Positions 61,805 through 64,000 of a DNA stretch of 64,000 nt are shown in pieces (within the stretch, counting starts at the first letter, position 1; every line of letters starts with the position of its first letter). The position numbers were made by a program, and so were the translations under genes. The notes under the pieces are model-generated. The model ran no database searches. It had not been told where the DNA came from and saw nothing but the letters and a program-made list of their open reading frames with translations. The DNA is from Pilaira anomala. Taxonomy: Eukaryota > Mucoromycota > Mucoromycetes > Mucorales > Mucoraceae. The stretch lies in the NCBI GenBank assembly GCA_025716855.1, contig JAIXMQ010000056.1, positions 1-64,000 on the forward strand, in the 5' to 3' direction.

Positions 61805-63433
61805 TTATTTACAACCAAAATCAAAGATACGAACTTCACCTTGATCATCTGCACTAACGACTTTTGTATCACTAAGAGAAACAGCAGTAACAGCTGAAGC
61901 ATGTCCATCTAAACAATGCATTGGTAATCCACTTTCAATATCCCAAAGTTTTAAACTACCATCATGAGAGCCAGATACTAAATGTAATGTATCATAAGCT
62001 AAAGTCCAAATGCCTTGAACATGTCCAAATAAAGTTTGAAGACATTCACCTGTCTCTAAAGACCAAACCTTGATTGTATTATCTAAAGAACCAGAAATCA
62101 CTACTTGTTCAGAAGATCGATCACAATCATCCAATAAACGACGTCTTGGAGCCCCTAATTCTTCTTCATCACTGCTACTACTACTACTACTAGAAGGAGA
62201 ACCAGATCTTTTCATTCTCATGACCATCATGGCCTTTTTGATTTGAGGTTGAAAAAAAGTATGTAAAAAGCCAGGCATACTAGGAATTGCAGTTTGAACA
62301 GGAGCCATATGTCCCTTTAAGACACGCACACAATTTCTCTTTTCAAGATCCCAGATACGAATGGATCCATCATCCGAACTTGAAACAAGTCTTGTACTTT
62401 CGTTTTGAATACTAACATGATTTACAGCTTTTAAATGACCTGTCAAAGTAAAGCATTCACCCGTTTGAAAGTTCCAAATCTTGATCGTTGAATCAGCGGA
62501 ACCACTTGCTAAAATACGACAATTGAAATTAAGATGAACTACACCATCTGTATGTCCTTCTAGAGTACGTATACATTGTCCTGTATGATAATTCCAAATA
62601 CGTAATGTATGATCCATCGATCCAGTCACTAACTTTGTATCATCAAATTGTAAAGTACGAATGGCTCTTGCATGACCTTCTAATTTACGCAACACTTGAC
62701 CCGTTTCCATATTCCAAACAATCGCAGTCTTATCAAAAGAGCCAGTAATCAATACATTTTGAGCTTCACAAAATTGTAAAGAACTAATACCACCTTGATG
62801 AGCACCTTTTAAGATTCTTGTGTTGGATTCATTTCTTCTCCAGTTACGACCTACGACCAAACGTTCACTATAGACATCTTTCCAAGGTCTTCTACGATCC
62901 ACCCGTTTATTTGAAGCAGGAATTTCGTCACATTCTCTTGTTCGTTTCACGACTACTTTACGTTTTTGTAAAAGAGGTAATCCCCAACCACATTTCGTAC
63001 ATTTTTTATTGATATGTTGTTCACACATACGATGCCATAAGGTATCATCATCAGCTAATTGTTTCCAATGTTGATTGACTTGAGCAGCAGCACAAAGAGA
63101 ACTTGCGTCTAATAAGGAAAAGATGTGTTTGGTGATCTCGGGTGGAAAGACAGAGGTAAAGTCTGTACGTAATAAGGGTTTGACGGCGTTCGAGATATAA
63201 CTGAGTTGAGGTGTACAGGACCATGATAAGATGCCTTTAATGATTAATTGACGTTGATCTTTAGTTGCTTTTTGAAATGTTGACCATATTTGATTGATTT
63301 CGATTTGGTTGGATGGTGGTAATAAACTCAATTCCTTTTGTAAGTGGATACTGGTTTCATCTTCTTTATTTCTTGTTTTGATTAATTCAGGACTATGTCT
63401 ATAACAATAGATGGATTTTGTTGTACAGTTCAT
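61805..63433 (-). CDS. MET30: F-box WD40 protein, Met30/SconB type
   Basis: This is one exon of 542 codons. The F-box is at about 95-138 (FPPEITKHIFSLLDASSLCA), followed by a Cys-bearing CTKCGWGLPLL and the ERLVVGRNWRR motif. All are typical of Met30/sulphur-controller-2 proteins. Seven or eight WD40 repeats follow from about 208 (GGISSLQFCEAQNVLITGSF, GSMDHTLRIWNYHTGQCIRT and so on). The family is the substrate receptor of an SCF ubiquitin ligase that turns down sulphur-assimilation bZIP factors when methionine is plentiful and copes with cadmium stress. A roughly 50-residue insertion with basic, poly-Ser and acidic stretches interrupts the propeller near 400-455. The 5' flank is purine-rich. 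There is no intron, unlike most neighbours. Confidence 0.92.
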   Translation of the reverse strand: MNCTTKSIYCYRHSPELIKTRNKEDETSIHLQKELSLLPPSNQIEINQIWSTFQKATKDQRQLIIKGILSWSCTPQLSYISNAVKPLLRTDFTSVFPPEITKHIFSLLDASSLCAAAQVNQHWKQLADDDTLWHRMCEQHINKKCTKCGWGLPLLQKRKVVVKRTRECDEIPASNKRVDRRRPWKDVYSERLVVGRNWRRNESNTRILKGAHQGGISSLQFCEAQNVLITGSFDKTAIVWNMETGQVLRKLEGHARAIRTLQFDDTKLVTGSMDHTLRIWNYHTGQCIRTLEGHTDGVVHLNFNCRILASGSADSTIKIWNFQTGECFTLTGHLKAVNHVSIQNESTRLVSSSDDGSIRIWDLEKRNCVRVLKGHMAPVQTAIPSMPGFLHTFFQPQIKKAMMVMRMKRSGSPSSSSSSSSDEEELGAPRRRLLDDCDRSSEQVVISGSLDNTIKVWSLETGECLQTLFGHVQGIWTLAYDTLHLVSGSHDGSLKLWDIESGLPMHCLDGHASAVTAVSLSDTKVVSADDQGEVRIFDFGCK

Positions 63434-64000
63434 TATGTTGAAAATGATTTACAGAGAAAAAGAGAGAAAAAGAGAGAGAGGTAAAGAACCCTTAAAGGGA
63501 AAGAAAAAGAAAAAGAAAAAAAAATGAAAAAAAGAAACCTAAAATATATAGTAAAAATTGATGGGTGAAGAAATGGCGCAATAGAGTTATAAAATTTTGC
63601 TAAAACAATCTTTGACTATTTTCATTGGATAATGATTATGCAATTTTGGTTCATTCAGAACTGGACCTTTTTTTTTTTAATTCTCCACTTGCCAACCAAT
63701 ACTTTATTAGTAAAATTCCGTATTTTCTATTTTTTTTTTTAGCCTATCAAACCATTCTATCTATTTCATTTTATCTTCATTCATGGAAAGAACAGGTATA
63801 ATCAGAGTTTGTTATACTAGAGGTACACTTACTCTTCTTATTCTTTTTTAGAAAGCCCGAAAAAGTGAGTACAAAATCAAAATTCGTCATTTGCTAAATA
63901 AAAAATGTGTATATAAACAAAAGGCGACATCTCTATTAAAAAGAACGTAATTTTCGTCTACCTTTTCGCCACTTGATATATAAAACGCTGTTTTAAAAAA
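63434..64000. other. MET30-like promoter and possible edge of a further gene
   Basis: GA-rich sequence (63450-63540) directly upstream of the MET30-like start is its likely leader. On the plus strand, an ATG at 63783 (MERT, then GTATAA...TTTTTTTAG to about 63851, then ESPKK and a GTGAGT donor) could open a gene that continues beyond the window. This is weak, because both exons are tiny. Confidence 0.35.

Overview
This window is nuclear DNA of an early-diverging fungus, most likely a member of the Mucoromycota and probably of the Mucorales. The base composition is very AT-rich. Genes are dense and broken by many short GT-AG introns, most of them about 50-70 nt, and intergenic DNA is full of A/T homopolymers. 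The species cannot be fixed from sequence alone. I rebuilt exon structures by hand; for every multi-exon gene listed except the AIM41-like one, the summed exon length is an exact multiple of three.

Layout. Positions 1-8.3 kb are gene-poor: a dead IS630/Tc1-mariner type transposase (3513-4788), a hairpin element (5224-5312) and two decayed, oppositely oriented copies of an unrecognised coding repeat (about 2.6-3.1 kb and 6.0-7.5 kb). At 8.3-15.2 kb lie a CDC7-type kinase, an unknown coiled-coil protein and a CTF4/Mcl1/WDHD1 replisome protein. Positions 15.2-18.7 kb form a second relic-rich block with a 240-bp tandem duplication and two adjacent mini-transposons that keep only the last ~40 codons of a transposase. 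A tRNA-Ala(AGC) follows at 18.76 kb, then a poorly coding stretch to 20.9 kb.

From 20.9 to 63.4 kb the window is a compact housekeeping region: formin, Rab GTPase, a secreted DPBB protein and a signal-peptide/TM protein, a Rrn11/TAF1A-like factor, the exosome cofactor MPP6, sphingoid-base-phosphate phosphatase (LCB3 type), leukotriene-A4-hydrolase/LAP2 aminopeptidase, a saccharopine-dehydrogenase-like oxidoreductase, a 47-codon membrane smORF, a DPP1-type PAP2 phosphatase, a J-domain/TMEM185 protein with a Cys-rich tail, a TBC1D15/GYP7 Rab-GAP, an AIM41/YqeY-like mitochondrial protein, a Sel1-repeat protein, a secreted large-subunit catalase, an unknown protein rich in trafficking-type short motifs, a bHLH factor, TFIIA gamma, a Rsp5/NEDD4 HECT ligase and a Met30/SconB F-box WD40 protein.

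The genes form no operon-like pathway. Some neighbours share themes: CDC7 and CTF4 (replication), formin, Rab and Rab-GAP (polarity and trafficking), two PAP2-fold lipid phosphatases, and RSP5 next to MET30 (ubiquitin ligases). No single undescribed system stands out. The best leads are the two mini-transposons with a transposase tail, a perfect-TIR 177-bp TA-flanked MITE upstream of the bHLH gene, the J-domain/TMEM185/Cys-tail protein, the smORF, and an apparent 1-nt frameshift in the AIM41 presequence.
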